A stretch of DNA of 64,000 nt from an uncultured Aquimarina sp. (GCA_947496555.1 CANMDH010000028.1:1-64000), one strand, 5' to 3'; positions 26,521 through 35,852 are shown, numbered from the stretch's first letter. Program-made: numbers and translations. Notes: generated by a model not told the origin, from the letters alone.

Positions 26521-26758
26521 GCACTTGAATATTTTTAACAACCTAAAAATTAATCAAAAACTTGAGAACATATGTAATCGCCGCCCTCTCATATTAAAAA
26601 AATTTAAATACTTTTTCTGAAAAGAACCTTTAAAATCTATTAATGTTCGTTTCATTTGATTTTTTTAGGAATTTTACAACGAAATAAGTTATAAATTATT
26701 GAATTAACAAAAGTTTAAGGATACTGTTAATTTAATTCTCCTTAAAAATAAAAAATTA

Positions 26759-26766
26759 TACATTTG
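26759..26766 (+). promoter_or_regulatory. -7 box of the thr operon
   Basis: TACATTTG is an exact TAnnTTTG match, 24 bases before the leader-peptide ATG. No clear -33 TTG is seen at standard spacing. Confidence 0.6.
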
Positions 26767-26789
26767 ATCCCATATTATAAAGCAAACTA

Positions 26790-26900
26790 ATGTTTAGTAC
26801 CATTTTCATCTCGGCTTTATTGATCACCTTAGGAACAATTACCGTATCTGGGATTACTTCTATTACGGGTACTACAACTATTATTACCCTTAGGGGTTAA
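26790..26900 (+). CDS. thr operon leader peptide
   Basis: An ATG-to-TAA frame of 36 residues that is too short for routine gene calling. Ten residues are Thr and eight are Ile, ending in a dense stretch TSITGTTTIITLRG. E. coli ThrL has the same character (Thr- and Ile-rich peptide before thrABC). I infer that ribosome stalling for want of charged threonine or isoleucine tRNA controls the downstream thrA. Nothing else in the frame suggests a structural protein. Confidence 0.85.
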   Translation: MFSTIFISALLITLGTITVSGITSITGTTTIITLRG

Positions 26901-26930
26901 TTCATTTGTATATCACCGCAGAAAAAGTAC

Positions 26931-26971
26931 GTAGTTTATAAGGATCATAAGCTACCGAAAATAAGCTTTAT
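26931..26971 (+). promoter_or_regulatory. Mutually exclusive hairpins behind the thr leader peptide
   Basis: Hairpin A pairs GTAGTTTAT (26931-26939) with ATAAGCTAC (26947-26955), one G-U. Hairpin B pairs ATAAGCT (26947-26953) with AGCTTTAT (26964-26971), one bulge. Both use 26947-26953, so only one can form. Hairpin B is followed by U-rich sequence, but not by a perfect U-tract, so which is the terminator is uncertain. Confidence 0.45.
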
Positions 26972-26998
26972 CATTAATTTCAATTTAAATAAAATATT

Positions 26999-29443
26999 AT
27001 GAACGTTCTAAAATTTGGAGGTTCTTCTGTAGCGAATGCAACAACAATAGAAAACGTTATAAACATCATCAAGGAGCAATCTAAAAAGAAATCATTATAT
27101 GTGGTGGTTTCGGCAATGGGGGGAGTAACAGATTTACTTTTACAAGCAGGAGAGGAAGCTTCTACAAATAATGAAAACTATAAAAAAACGCTTGCCGAAA
27201 TTGAAAAGAGACATCTCGAGGTTGTAAAAAATCTTATTCCGGTTGTATCCCAAAGTGCGGTCATAAGTAAAGTAAAATCCGAGCTCAACGCATTAGAATC
27301 CTTATGTGAAGGGGTATTTTTATTAAGCGAGTTATCAGAAAAAACCGCTGCGGTAATTTCTAGTTTTGGTGAATTACTTTCATCATATATCATAACAGAA
27401 GCCGCCAAGGTGAAGGGGTTAGATATCCAATTGAAAGACTCTCGCGATATCATTGTTAAAACGGTAAATTCAAAAGTCGCTATCGACTATGCAGAAACCA
27501 ACAATAGGATTAATGCTTTTGCCAAGGATAATTCTAATAAAATTTGTCTATTCCCTGGTTTTGTTGCCAGAACCCAGGAAGGTGAGCCAACAACCTTAGG
27601 AAGAGGAGGTTCTGATTTTACTGCAGCTATTCTAGCAGCGGCTACTAATGCCGAAGAATTACAGATTTGGACAGATGTAAGTGGTATGTATACTGCCAAT
27701 CCTAAGTTGGTTAGGCAAGCAAAGCCCGTACATCATATTTCGTATCAGGAAGCTATGGAACTTTCACATTTTGGCGCCAAAGTAATCTATCCTCCTACCA
27801 TACATCCAGTACTTGATAAAAATATCCCTATTTTGATCAAGAACACCTTCGAACCCAAAGACAAAGGCACATTAATTACAAGAAACGTATCAGATAGAAA
27901 AACACCTGTAACCGGAATTAGCCATATCGATAATATAGCCATCATTTCTCTTGAAGGAAGTGGGATGGTTGGTATTCCAGGGTTTTCTAAAAGATTGTTC
28001 GAAGCACTTTTCCTAGAAAACATTAATGTCATTCTAATTACCCAGGCGTCTTCAGAGCATTCCATTTGTCTTGCAATTGAAGTTTCTGATGCCGAAAAGG
28101 CTAAAACTATTTTAGATAGCACCTTTGAATTTGAAATTTCTAAACATAAATTAGAACCTGTTAAAATCGAGGACAATAATGCCATTGTTGCTCTGGTTGG
28201 AGATAATATGTATCATCATCAAGGCCTAAGTGGTAAAATGTTTAGTACGTTGGGAAAAAACAATGTAAATATAAGGGCAATTGCACAAGGAGCTTCAGAA
28301 AAAAACATCTCGGTTGTAATCGAGAAAAAAGATATCAAAAAAGCATTAAATACGCTACATGAAAGATTCTTTGAAGTAAAAACAAAACAATTAAATCTAT
28401 TTGTTACGGGAGTTGGAAATGTAGGAAGTAAACTTCTTAGTCAATTAGAACAACAAAATAGATATCTAAAAGACAAATTACGTCTCAAAATTCGAGTGGT
28501 TGGTTTATCAAATTCAAGAAAAATGATTTTTGATGAAAACGGAATTGAACTGGATACCTGGCAAGAAAAACTAACCAAAGGTAAAAAAGCAAATGCCCAA
28601 GATTTTTTTAATCAGGCAAAGGAAATGAACCTTCGTAATTCAATTTTTGTTGATAATACGGCAAACCCTGATATCGCACAAATATATAAGAATTATTTGA
28701 GCGAAAGTATGGCGGTAGTAACTTGCAACAAAATTGCCTGTGCAGACGAGTACAGTAATTATGAAGAACTACAGGATCTTTCTCGTAAATTTAATGCTTC
28801 ATTTTTATACGAAACCAATGTAGGAGCAGGTCTTCCAATTATAGATACCCTTAATAATTTAATTGCCTCGGGCGATAATATTCATAAAATACAGGCAGTA
28901 CTTTCTGGTAGTCTTAATTTTGTATTTAATAATTATGAAAAAGGAGTTTCTTTTCACGATATTGTAAAACAAGCACAACAAGAGGGGTATACAGAACCCG
29001 ATCCGAAAATTGACTTGAGTGGTGTTGATGTTGCCCGTAAAATATTAATTCTAGCCCGGGAAAGCGGAAAAATAATGGAACTCAATAATATTGAAAATGA
29101 ATCTTTTCTGCCACAAGAAAGTCTTGATACAACAGATGTAGACGATTTCTTCGAATCCCTAAAGAAACATGAAGATCATTTTAGTGAAGTCCTTTCTGAA
29201 GCGGATAAAAAGGATTGCAGACTAAAATATGTTGCTCAATATGAAGGTGAGAAAGCAAAAGTAGGATTACAATATATTCCAGCTGGTCACCCTTTTTATA
29301 ATTTAGAAGGAAGCGATAATATTGTATTATTCTATACCGATAGATACCCTAAACAACCCTTAATTGTAAAAGGTGCAGGTGCTGGAGCCGATGTCACTGC
29401 ATCTGGTATATTTGCAGATATCATAAGAATTGGTAAAAAGTAA
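26999..29443 (+). CDS. thrA: Bifunctional aspartokinase / homoserine dehydrogenase
   Basis: 814 residues, usual length. N-terminal aspartokinase (KFGGSSVAN at 5, TTLGRGGSDFTAA at about 196), two ACT domains (about 310-460) for feedback by threonine, and homoserine dehydrogenase (NAD site VTGVGNVGSKLL near 470; catalytic KxD region TEPDPKIDLSGVDVARK). It catalyses the first and third steps from aspartate toward threonine and methionine. It lies behind the Thr/Ile leader peptide and before thrB, 7 bases away. Confidence 0.95.
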   Translation: MNVLKFGGSSVANATTIENVINIIKEQSKKKSLYVVVSAMGGVTDLLLQAGEEASTNNENYKKTLAEIEKRHLEVVKNLIPVVSQSAVISKVKSELNALESLCEGVFLLSELSEKTAAVISSFGELLSSYIITEAAKVKGLDIQLKDSRDIIVKTVNSKVAIDYAETNNRINAFAKDNSNKICLFPGFVARTQEGEPTTLGRGGSDFTAAILAAATNAEELQIWTDVSGMYTANPKLVRQAKPVHHISYQEAMELSHFGAKVIYPPTIHPVLDKNIPILIKNTFEPKDKGTLITRNVSDRKTPVTGISHIDNIAIISLEGSGMVGIPGFSKRLFEALFLENINVILITQASSEHSICLAIEVSDAEKAKTILDSTFEFEISKHKLEPVKIEDNNAIVALVGDNMYHHQGLSGKMFSTLGKNNVNIRAIAQGASEKNISVVIEKKDIKKALNTLHERFFEVKTKQLNLFVTGVGNVGSKLLSQLEQQNRYLKDKLRLKIRVVGLSNSRKMIFDENGIELDTWQEKLTKGKKANAQDFFNQAKEMNLRNSIFVDNTANPDIAQIYKNYLSESMAVVTCNKIACADEYSNYEELQDLSRKFNASFLYETNVGAGLPIIDTLNNLIASGDNIHKIQAVLSGSLNFVFNNYEKGVSFHDIVKQAQQEGYTEPDPKIDLSGVDVARKILILARESGKIMELNNIENESFLPQESLDTTDVDDFFESLKKHEDHFSEVLSEADKKDCRLKYVAQYEGEKAKVGLQYIPAGHPFYNLEGSDNIVLFYTDRYPKQPLIVKGAGAGADVTASGIFADIIRIGKK

Positions 29444-29450
29444 GTGAAGA

Positions 29451-30380
29451 ATGAATAAGAGTTTAAGAATATTTGCCCCGGCAACCGTTGCTAATCTTTC
29501 TTGCGGTTTTGATATCCTGGGATGTTGTATGGATAATGTTGGAGACGAAATGGTTATCTCCTTGACCCCAGATCCTGGAGTGAAAATCACAAAAATAGAA
29601 GGAGCAAATCTTCCTTTAGAAACTCATAAAAATGTTGCCGGTGTTGCCGTTGAGGCCTTCCTTAAAGAGTACAACAAAGATGTAGGGGTCACCATTGAAA
29701 TTTTTAAGAGAATAAAAGCGGGAAGCGGAATCGGTAGTAGTGCTGCAAGCAGTGCGGGAGCAGTTTGGGCTGTAAATCATTTATTAGATAACCCTTTTAC
29801 CCCAAACCAATTGGTTAAGTTTGCTATGGAAGGTGAAAAATTAGCAAGTGGTAACGCACACGCCGATAACGTTGCCCCCGCCCTTTTGGGTGGTTTTACC
29901 CTGGTACGTAGCTATAATCCTTTGGATGTTGTCAAATTAAATACACCAAAAGAGTTGATGCTAACCGTAATTCATCCACAAATCGAGGTAAAAACATCAG
30001 ATTCAAGATCTGTGATCAAAAATAACGTGTCACTAAAAAAAGCAATTCAACAATGGGGAAATGTGGGGGGATTTGTGGCTGGCTTATTTACAGAGGATTA
30101 TGACCTTATTGGTCGTAGCCTAGAAGACGTAATTATTGAACCTCTTAGATCCATATTAATTCCAGAATTTAACGCTGTAAAGAAAGCTGCTATTACCAAT
30201 GGAGCTTTGGGATGTGGTATTTCTGGTTCCGGACCATCAATTTTTGCAATAAGTAAGGGACAGGAAACGGCAAATAAAGTTGCAAATGCAATCCGTGAGG
30301 TATATAATAAAACTGGCCTTGAATTCGATATTCACATTTCAAAAATAAACAATGAAGGTATTAAAATAATTAACCAATAA
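29451..30380 (+). CDS. thrB: Homoserine kinase
   Basis: 309 residues of the GHMP family. Start PATVANLSCGFDILG, the ATP-binding KAGSGIGSSAASSAG (about 86-101) and the late GCGISGSGPSIFA are intact. It makes O-phosphohomoserine from homoserine for ThrC. It begins 7 bases after thrA and precedes rid by 1 base, within the thr operon. Confidence 0.95.
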   Translation: MNKSLRIFAPATVANLSCGFDILGCCMDNVGDEMVISLTPDPGVKITKIEGANLPLETHKNVAGVAVEAFLKEYNKDVGVTIEIFKRIKAGSGIGSSAASSAGAVWAVNHLLDNPFTPNQLVKFAMEGEKLASGNAHADNVAPALLGGFTLVRSYNPLDVVKLNTPKELMLTVIHPQIEVKTSDSRSVIKNNVSLKKAIQQWGNVGGFVAGLFTEDYDLIGRSLEDVIIEPLRSILIPEFNAVKKAAITNGALGCGISGSGPSIFAISKGQETANKVANAIREVYNKTGLEFDIHISKINNEGIKIINQ

Positions 30381-30381
30381 A

Positions 30382-30744
30382 ATGAAAGAGATCAAAAGAA
30401 TATCAAGTGGTGCCGAGTGGGAAGATATTGTCGGGTATTCTCGAGCAGTTAAAGTTGATAACATAATTGAAGTCGCAGGTACTACAGCACCGGGTGCAGA
30501 CGAATATGAGCAAACTTTAGCTATTATCAAAATAGCAGAAAAGGTTCTCAAAGAAGTAGGTGCCGATTTAAGTAATGTAGTGCGAACAAGAATGTACTGT
30601 ACCAATATAGCCAACTGGGAAAAGATCGGTAAGGCGCATGGTGAGTTTTTCCGTGAAATAAAGCCAGCATCGACAATGGTCGAAGTCTCAAAACTAATTT
30701 CACCAGAAATTTTAGTAGAAATAGAGTTTTCTGCAATAGTGTAA
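30382..30744 (+). CDS. Rid (YjgF) family protein within the thr operon
   Basis: 120 residues, the standard size, with the sequence VGADLSNVVRTRMYCTNI and VEVSKLISPEILVEIEFSAIV. Rid proteins remove reactive imines such as 2-aminoacrylate. In RidA the substrate carboxylate is held by an Arg in PARSCVEV; here the corresponding stretch is PASTMVEV, so that Arg is missing. It is thus not a RidA-type imine deaminase by that test. It is set tightly between thrB (1 base) and thrC. Confidence 0.9.
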   Translation: MKEIKRISSGAEWEDIVGYSRAVKVDNIIEVAGTTAPGADEYEQTLAIIKIAEKVLKEVGADLSNVVRTRMYCTNIANWEKIGKAHGEFFREIKPASTMVEVSKLISPEILVEIEFSAIV

Positions 30745-30763
30745 CAAGAATAAGATTATAACA

Positions 30764-32053
30764 ATGCAATATTATAGCTTAAATAACAGCTCCCCAAAGA
30801 TAGGCTTCTCGGAAGCGGTTATAAAGGGACTTGCTCCAGATCGGGGATTATATTTTCCTGAAAAGATAACACCGCTACCTTCTTCTTTTTTTGAAAATAT
30901 AGAGAATCTTGATAATGTAGAAATTGCTTATCATGCTATTAAACAATTTGTAGGCAATGAGATCCCAGAAAAGGAGCTTAGGGAAATTTTAGCCGATGTT
31001 TTGAGTTTTGATTTCCCGGTAGTACAAATTGAAAAAAATATTGGGACTCTTGAATTATTTCACGGGCCAACAATGGCTTTCAAAGATGTAGGAGCTCGTT
31101 TTATGGCTCGCTGCCTAGGATATTTTAACAAAAATAACGAAAATCATGTAACCGTATTGGTAGCTACCTCTGGTGATACAGGTGGTGCTGTGGCTAATGG
31201 CTTTCTTGGTGTAAAAGGTGTAGATGTAGTAATTCTATATCCTTCGGGAAAAGTAAGTGAAATACAAGAAAAGCAATTAACCACACTAGGCCAAAATATT
31301 ACAGCATTAGAAGTTGATGGGGTTTTTGATGATTGTCAAGACATGGTTAAAACGGCATTTTTAGACACTAGCATTACAGATCATAAACAATTAACATCTG
31401 CCAATTCTATTAACGTTGCAAGATGGTTACCACAGTTGTTTTACTTCTTATTTGCTTACAAGCAAGTGAAAAATAAAGGAAAAGATATTACTTTTTCTGT
31501 GCCAAGTGGTAACTTCGGAAACATCTGTGCAGGAATTGTTGCGCATAAATTAGGATTACCTGTAAAGCATTTCGTGGCGTCAACAAATGTAAATGATACT
31601 GTAGTTCGTTATCTTGACACCCAACAATATGAACCAAGAGCATCCAAAGCTACCATTTCTAATGCTATGGATGTGGGAAACCCTAGCAATTTTATTAGAA
31701 TTCAAAATTTATTTCAGAATAACTTCGAGGAACTGAAAAAATTATTTTCTGCATACAGCTTTAATGACGATCAAACCAGGGATGCTATGAAAAAAGTATT
31801 CGATACTACCGGATACATTGCGGATCCTCATGGAGCAGTAGGTTATTTAGGATTAAAAAAACAAGGATTAAATGGCAACGACTATGGTATCTTTTTAGAA
31901 ACTGCTCATCCGGTTAAATTTTTGGATGTGGTTGAGGAAACTTTAGAAACCAAAGTTGAAATTCCTTCTCAAATTCAAAAAGTGATTACAAAAGAAAAGA
32001 AAAGCATTCGTATAAATAGTTATGAAAAACTAAAAGAGTTCTTACTTGGGTAA
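30764..32053 (+). CDS. thrC: Threonine synthase
   Basis: 429 residues. N-terminal domain typical of the short threonine synthases (MQYYSLNNSSPKIGFSEAVIKGLAPDRGLYFP). The PLP Lys is in HGPTMAFKDVGARF (about 106-119), and VATSGDTGGA and SVPSGNFGNICAG bind the phosphate. It converts O-phosphohomoserine to threonine. It is the last thr gene; the terminator stem includes its final codons. Confidence 0.95.
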   Translation: MQYYSLNNSSPKIGFSEAVIKGLAPDRGLYFPEKITPLPSSFFENIENLDNVEIAYHAIKQFVGNEIPEKELREILADVLSFDFPVVQIEKNIGTLELFHGPTMAFKDVGARFMARCLGYFNKNNENHVTVLVATSGDTGGAVANGFLGVKGVDVVILYPSGKVSEIQEKQLTTLGQNITALEVDGVFDDCQDMVKTAFLDTSITDHKQLTSANSINVARWLPQLFYFLFAYKQVKNKGKDITFSVPSGNFGNICAGIVAHKLGLPVKHFVASTNVNDTVVRYLDTQQYEPRASKATISNAMDVGNPSNFIRIQNLFQNNFEELKKLFSAYSFNDDQTRDAMKKVFDTTGYIADPHGAVGYLGLKKQGLNGNDYGIFLETAHPVKFLDVVEETLETKVEIPSQIQKVITKEKKSIRINSYEKLKEFLLG

Positions 32054-32063
32054 GAACTCTTTT
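32032..32063 (+). terminator. thr operon terminator overlapping the thrC stop codon
   Basis: Perfect 14-base stem AAAAGAGTTCTTAC (32032-32045) / GTAAGAACTCTTTT (32050-32063) with loop TTGG. The stop TAA at 32051-32053 is within the right arm. Confidence 0.9.
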
Positions 32064-32088
32064 ATAAAATAATATTTTCTATATAAAT

Positions 32089-32973
32089 TTATTGAGTTGC
32101 TAATGCTCTCATTACTTTGTATGTTATCTCTGTTGTAGATGCCAAATATTTAAAGTTAACCGTAGTATACTTATCTTCGCTCTGACGTACAAAAGGAGAG
32201 TTATCTGCATTTTTAAGCTCTGCAGTTAAGGTAACCGTATCGTATCCAAAGTTAGAAAAGAATCTACTCTCTGGAGTTGCAACCGTTCTTTTATAAATAG
32301 GTACTGGTGATTCAATACGATAAAGCGATTCTAGACTCAAATTAGAGGCTAACAATTCGATAGCTCTGTCTTCGTCATTATCCCACCCCATATAATCGGC
32401 TCTGTGCATAGAATGTACATTATAACCATCGGTCTGTAACTTTTTGGTAAACATCCTAGTTCCGATCATATTACTTTTCCAGTGATCAAAAAACACCACC
32501 ATAAAGTTCTTGTTACGGGTAGGCAATTCTGCAATTTTTTTGGCAACATAAAAAGCAATAGCAACTCCTGTTGCATTATGCACTGCTCCAGGGCTATTTT
32601 CAACAGTATCATAATGCGCACAGATGATTACCCATTCATCACTACCATTGGTAGCAGGGATTTCTGCAAAAACATTTGTGCCACTATATTGATTCTTTTT
32701 CTTATCCTGTACATTATACGTATGTTTTTCAGGTTTAAGCCCGGCCTCCTTTAACGAACTCACTAAAAAATCTGCAGTCGCTTTTCTTTCAGAATTGCTA
32801 GATCTACTGGATAGCCTCTTCTTCCCTTTTATGGGTTCATGGCCCGTCAATTTGGCCACAATACCTCGTTCGATATTAATAATCTCGGCTTCTCTTCTAT
32901 CTTGTTCGGTTTGAGCTGGGGCTGCCTGAACAACAAGGAGAAATACTAGTAAAAGTGTTCTATAATAATTCAT
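32089..32973 (-). CDS. Secreted M28-type peptidase homologue with degenerate active site
   Basis: 294 residues from ATG 32973 with signal peptide (MNYYRTLLLVFLLVVQAAPAQ). The M28 fold is recognisable: FLVSSLKEAGLKPEKHTY, CAHYDT (His120, Asp122) and the region PGAVHNATGVAIAFYVAKKI. The bridging-metal Asp of the family (PGADDN) is Val131 here, and the Glu-Glu of the general base (GEE) is DHW (163-165). Two metals could hardly be held. I infer a non-catalytic binding protein. It is monocistronic. Confidence 0.85.
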   Translation of the reverse strand: MNYYRTLLLVFLLVVQAAPAQTEQDRREAEIINIERGIVAKLTGHEPIKGKKRLSSRSSNSERKATADFLVSSLKEAGLKPEKHTYNVQDKKKNQYSGTNVFAEIPATNGSDEWVIICAHYDTVENSPGAVHNATGVAIAFYVAKKIAELPTRNKNFMVVFFDHWKSNMIGTRMFTKKLQTDGYNVHSMHRADYMGWDNDEDRAIELLASNLSLESLYRIESPVPIYKRTVATPESRFFSNFGYDTVTLTAELKNADNSPFVRQSEDKYTTVNFKYLASTTEITYKVMRALATQ

Positions 32974-33069
32974 TTTGTAGGTTTTGTATTCCATGCATTT
33001 AACACAAATTTAGGAAAATTCTATGATAATACAATTTATTACTTTTATTAATAAAATTATATTTCAATT

Positions 33070-33657
33070 ATGAATTTTACAAAAACCATACCTTTTTTTT
33101 ATATTTTATTATTTTTTGCAAGCTGTACTAGTGAAAAAACTTCGAAAAACGTACTATTAGCGCCCGATAATTGGCGAAATGAAATTATTGAGTTTCCTCT
33201 AAAATTTGCCTCGTCTTTATCATATTCAGGCACAGAATATGTTCGTTTTGCTCCTGGTTGGGGAGAAAAAGAGGCTGAAGACTACTTTTCTTATGTTTTT
33301 TTATGGGAAATAGATCAAGATCCCAAGTTGTCTTCCAAAAAACTTGAATCCGAAATTGAAATTTATTTTGATGGACTTATGAGTATGGTTTCCAAGATGA
33401 ATTTAAACCTTCTAAAAAAGATTCCCAAGTCTAAAGCTTTTTTTGAAAAAGTAAATGACCAAGTATATGTTGGAAAAATACTTACCTATGATGCATTTAC
33501 TACAAAAAAAGAAGTTAGTTTAAACATTACTGTTAATGCAAACTATTGCAATAAAGAAAATAAATATTTAGTATTATTTAATCTTTCTCCACAAGCTCCA
33601 GAACACGTAATTTGGAAGAAAATGAAAAAAATTACTATAGATTTAGACTGCGATTAA
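33070..33657 (+). CDS. Lipoprotein of unknown function
   Basis: 195 residues, lipobox FASC (16-19) then TSEKT. The mature protein has a WRNEIIEFPLKFASSL start, EYVRFAPGWGEKEAEDYFSYVFLWEI, and a closing HVIWKKMKKITIDLDC. The pattern of two beta-alpha-beta lobes ('ALP.F.....eg.E.vrF...') recalls small envelope-associated proteins of Bacteroidota; I cannot name the family. It ends in a hairpin at 33657 with T-tract. Confidence 0.7.
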   Translation: MNFTKTIPFFYILLFFASCTSEKTSKNVLLAPDNWRNEIIEFPLKFASSLSYSGTEYVRFAPGWGEKEAEDYFSYVFLWEIDQDPKLSSKKLESEIEIYFDGLMSMVSKMNLNLLKKIPKSKAFFEKVNDQVYVGKILTYDAFTTKKEVSLNITVNANYCNKENKYLVLFNLSPQAPEHVIWKKMKKITIDLDCD

Positions 33658-33702
33658 AGCATTACTTTTCTATTTATCGAACTCATCTTGAGTAATGCTT
33701 TT
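33657..33702 (+). terminator. Terminator of the lipoprotein gene
   Basis: AAGCATTACT (33657-33666) pairs with AGTAATGCTT (33691-33700), loop of 24, then T. Confidence 0.7.
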
Positions 33703-33913
33703 ACCTACAATATTTACATTTTGCACTCTAATTTTATTTTTTTTTTTAACCGTAGCTATGGCTATGGTAAAAAAATTAACTTCATTACAGCACAAAAGCC
33801 AAATTTTTCGGTTGAAAATCTCTATTCAAGATGAGTTCATAAACTTTATTTAAACTTTTTTCTTGATTTTCCCATAAAAAACGTAAATTTTTACATTCAA
33901 AAAATCATCTATA

Positions 33914-34945
33914 ATGAATGTTTGCTTTTTAATGTACCCTTGGGAAGAAATGGATCCCGAAAATGACACGTCACTCACACTAATACATGAATGCATAAAG
34001 AGAGGTCATGGCGTGGCACTGGCTACTCCTGCTAACCTTACCATACGAGATAGTGTAACATATTCTTTTTGTAAAGTTATTAATAGAGTAGAAAAAATTT
34101 CTTCTTCTTTGAAGTCTTTTCACTTAAAAACTACGTTTAGAGACGAAATGTTACCGCTGGCAGGGTTTGACGCGATTATTTTGCGAAGTAATCCTCCCTT
34201 AGATATAATCATGCTTAACTTTTTGGATTCTGTTAAAGACGATGTTTTCATAATGAACGACATTGACGGTATTCGAAGATCTAATAATAAGTTATATACT
34301 GCTGCCTTTGATGATATTGAAACACATTTCATCCCAAAAACACATGTAACCAAAAACAAGGACTATCTAATCAAAATGATCAAAGAAGCTCCAAATGATA
34401 AAATGATATTAAAACCTCTTAATGGTTTTGGTGGTTCAGGAGTGATTTTGATTGAAAAAAGAGCCATGACCAGTATTAGATCGTTGCTTGATTTTTACAT
34501 TGACAATAAAGATGGCTCTACCAATTACGTAATTCTTCAGGATTATATTGAGGGCGCGGATCAAGGAGATGTTAGAATTCTTATTCTTAATGGTAAGCCA
34601 ATTGGTGCCATGCGTAGAATTCCTGGAGAAGATGATCACAGATCGAACGTTACCGCAGGGGGATCTGTAGTAAAACACTCACTTACTAAACAAGAAAAAG
34701 AACTTTGTAGAAAAATTGGCCCTAAACTGGTAAAAGATGGCTTGTATTTTGTTGGGATCGATGTTATCAATGGTATGCTCGTAGAAGTTAATGTGATGAG
34801 TCCAGGAGGAATAACGTATATTAACAAGAAATATAAAGTAAAACTACAAGAAAAAGTAATCGACTTTATCGAAGATAAGGTGGTACAACGTGTAAACAGA
34901 TTTGACAGAAAAGCCAAGCTTAGAAAAACTGTTGACGATGCTTAA
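33914..34945 (+). CDS. GshB/RimK-like ATP-grasp ligase
   Basis: 343 residues. N-terminal pre-ATP-grasp domain (MNVCFLMYPWEEMDPENDT, typical of GshB) and ATP-grasp core: ILKPLNGFGGSGVILI, VILQDYIEGADQGDVRILIL, and VEVNVMSPGGITYIN for Mg and nucleotide. It should form an amide bond between a carboxylate and an amine. It is not accompanied by a GshA, and its stop overlaps the amidohydrolase gene by 8 bases. Glutathione synthesis is possible but unproven; peptide or protein ligation is an alternative. Confidence 0.85.
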   Translation: MNVCFLMYPWEEMDPENDTSLTLIHECIKRGHGVALATPANLTIRDSVTYSFCKVINRVEKISSSLKSFHLKTTFRDEMLPLAGFDAIILRSNPPLDIIMLNFLDSVKDDVFIMNDIDGIRRSNNKLYTAAFDDIETHFIPKTHVTKNKDYLIKMIKEAPNDKMILKPLNGFGGSGVILIEKRAMTSIRSLLDFYIDNKDGSTNYVILQDYIEGADQGDVRILILNGKPIGAMRRIPGEDDHRSNVTAGGSVVKHSLTKQEKELCRKIGPKLVKDGLYFVGIDVINGMLVEVNVMSPGGITYINKKYKVKLQEKVIDFIEDKVVQRVNRFDRKAKLRKTVDDA

Positions 34946-35768
34946 GCTATCAATCAAAGAAATCATACGAAAAATAAACGCAGAAGAACCTTTTCATGCG
35001 GTTTCTGAGGATTACTCTTTTACTTTAAAGATTGATTCTTATGCTCATTATATCTGTGGAGCTGTACATGATGGACATCAGTTTCGAAAGGAATTATGGG
35101 ATAACTGCTTGCATTCTGAATATGACAGATGGTATGAAGAAGATCCCGCGACAAAACAGATGGTACAACATCATCCTATCGTGATTGCCGGATGCGATTC
35201 TCGTTTTGAATATGATTTAAACAGAGCTCCCGAAATAGCAATTTATGAGGATGCTTGGGGTAAAGAACTATGGAAAAACCCTTTAAAAACCGACATAAAA
35301 GATCGTTCTTTAGAAAAACACCATAACTTTTACAGAGTGGTACATGCATTAATTTCAAAAATTGAATCTAAATATGGTGGTGCTATTGTTTATGATATGC
35401 ATTCCTATAATTGGAGACGTTGGGATCGTGAGGTTCCCGTTATTAATCTGGGAACCATAAATATTGACAATAGTCGATATGCTTCATTTGCAGAATCTTG
35501 GTGTTCTACGCTTTCAAATATTAAATTACCACATAATATCAAAACAACTTCCGGAATAAATGACACTTTTCAGGGAAACGGATACTTTTTAAAATACATT
35601 ACTCAGAATTTTAATAACACCTTGGTACTGGCGACCGAGTTTTCAAAAATTTATTGTCATGAATTACAATATATAATGTATCCCGAGGTAGTCCATTCAA
35701 TACAAAATGGTTTAAATAATAAAATTCCGCTTCATGCAAAGACATTTTATAATCAATTTATCGGTTAA
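34938..35768 (+). CDS. N-formylglutamate amidohydrolase-like protein
   Basis: 276 residues from ATG 34938, which overlaps the ATP-grasp stop. Zinc-binding stretches HDGHQFRKELWD (about 42-53) and DMHSYNWRR are those of the HutG2/N-formylglutamate amidohydrolase fold, and ELW and SRFEYDLNRAP fit it too. It should cut an amide or aminoacyl bond. No histidine-degradation gene is near, so the true substrate probably differs; context is a ligase before it and a metalloprotein after it. Confidence 0.85.
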   Translation: MLKLSIKEIIRKINAEEPFHAVSEDYSFTLKIDSYAHYICGAVHDGHQFRKELWDNCLHSEYDRWYEEDPATKQMVQHHPIVIAGCDSRFEYDLNRAPEIAIYEDAWGKELWKNPLKTDIKDRSLEKHHNFYRVVHALISKIESKYGGAIVYDMHSYNWRRWDREVPVINLGTINIDNSRYASFAESWCSTLSNIKLPHNIKTTSGINDTFQGNGYFLKYITQNFNNTLVLATEFSKIYCHELQYIMYPEVVHSIQNGLNNKIPLHAKTFYNQFIG

Positions 35769-35852
35769 GAAAACTCGTATCATTTGTTAATTTCCATTTT
35801 TTGCACTTAGTTTGTGCTTCCTGTACTAAAATTATAAGAAGTTAAAAGGATA

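Larger units (their letters stand above)
26521..26998. other. Divergent region with thr operon leader
   Basis: 478 bases. On the plus side it holds a -7 box, the leader peptide and two alternative hairpins, each listed separately. The stretch 26521-26700 is AT-rich with no feature seen beyond likely promoter sequence for the NAD(P)HX-repair gene. Confidence 0.6.

Noticed and set aside
33758-33853. 31-residue plus-strand frame before the ATP-grasp gene
   Set aside because: No start signal, no recognisable composition and no homology-like pattern, in contrast to the thr leader.
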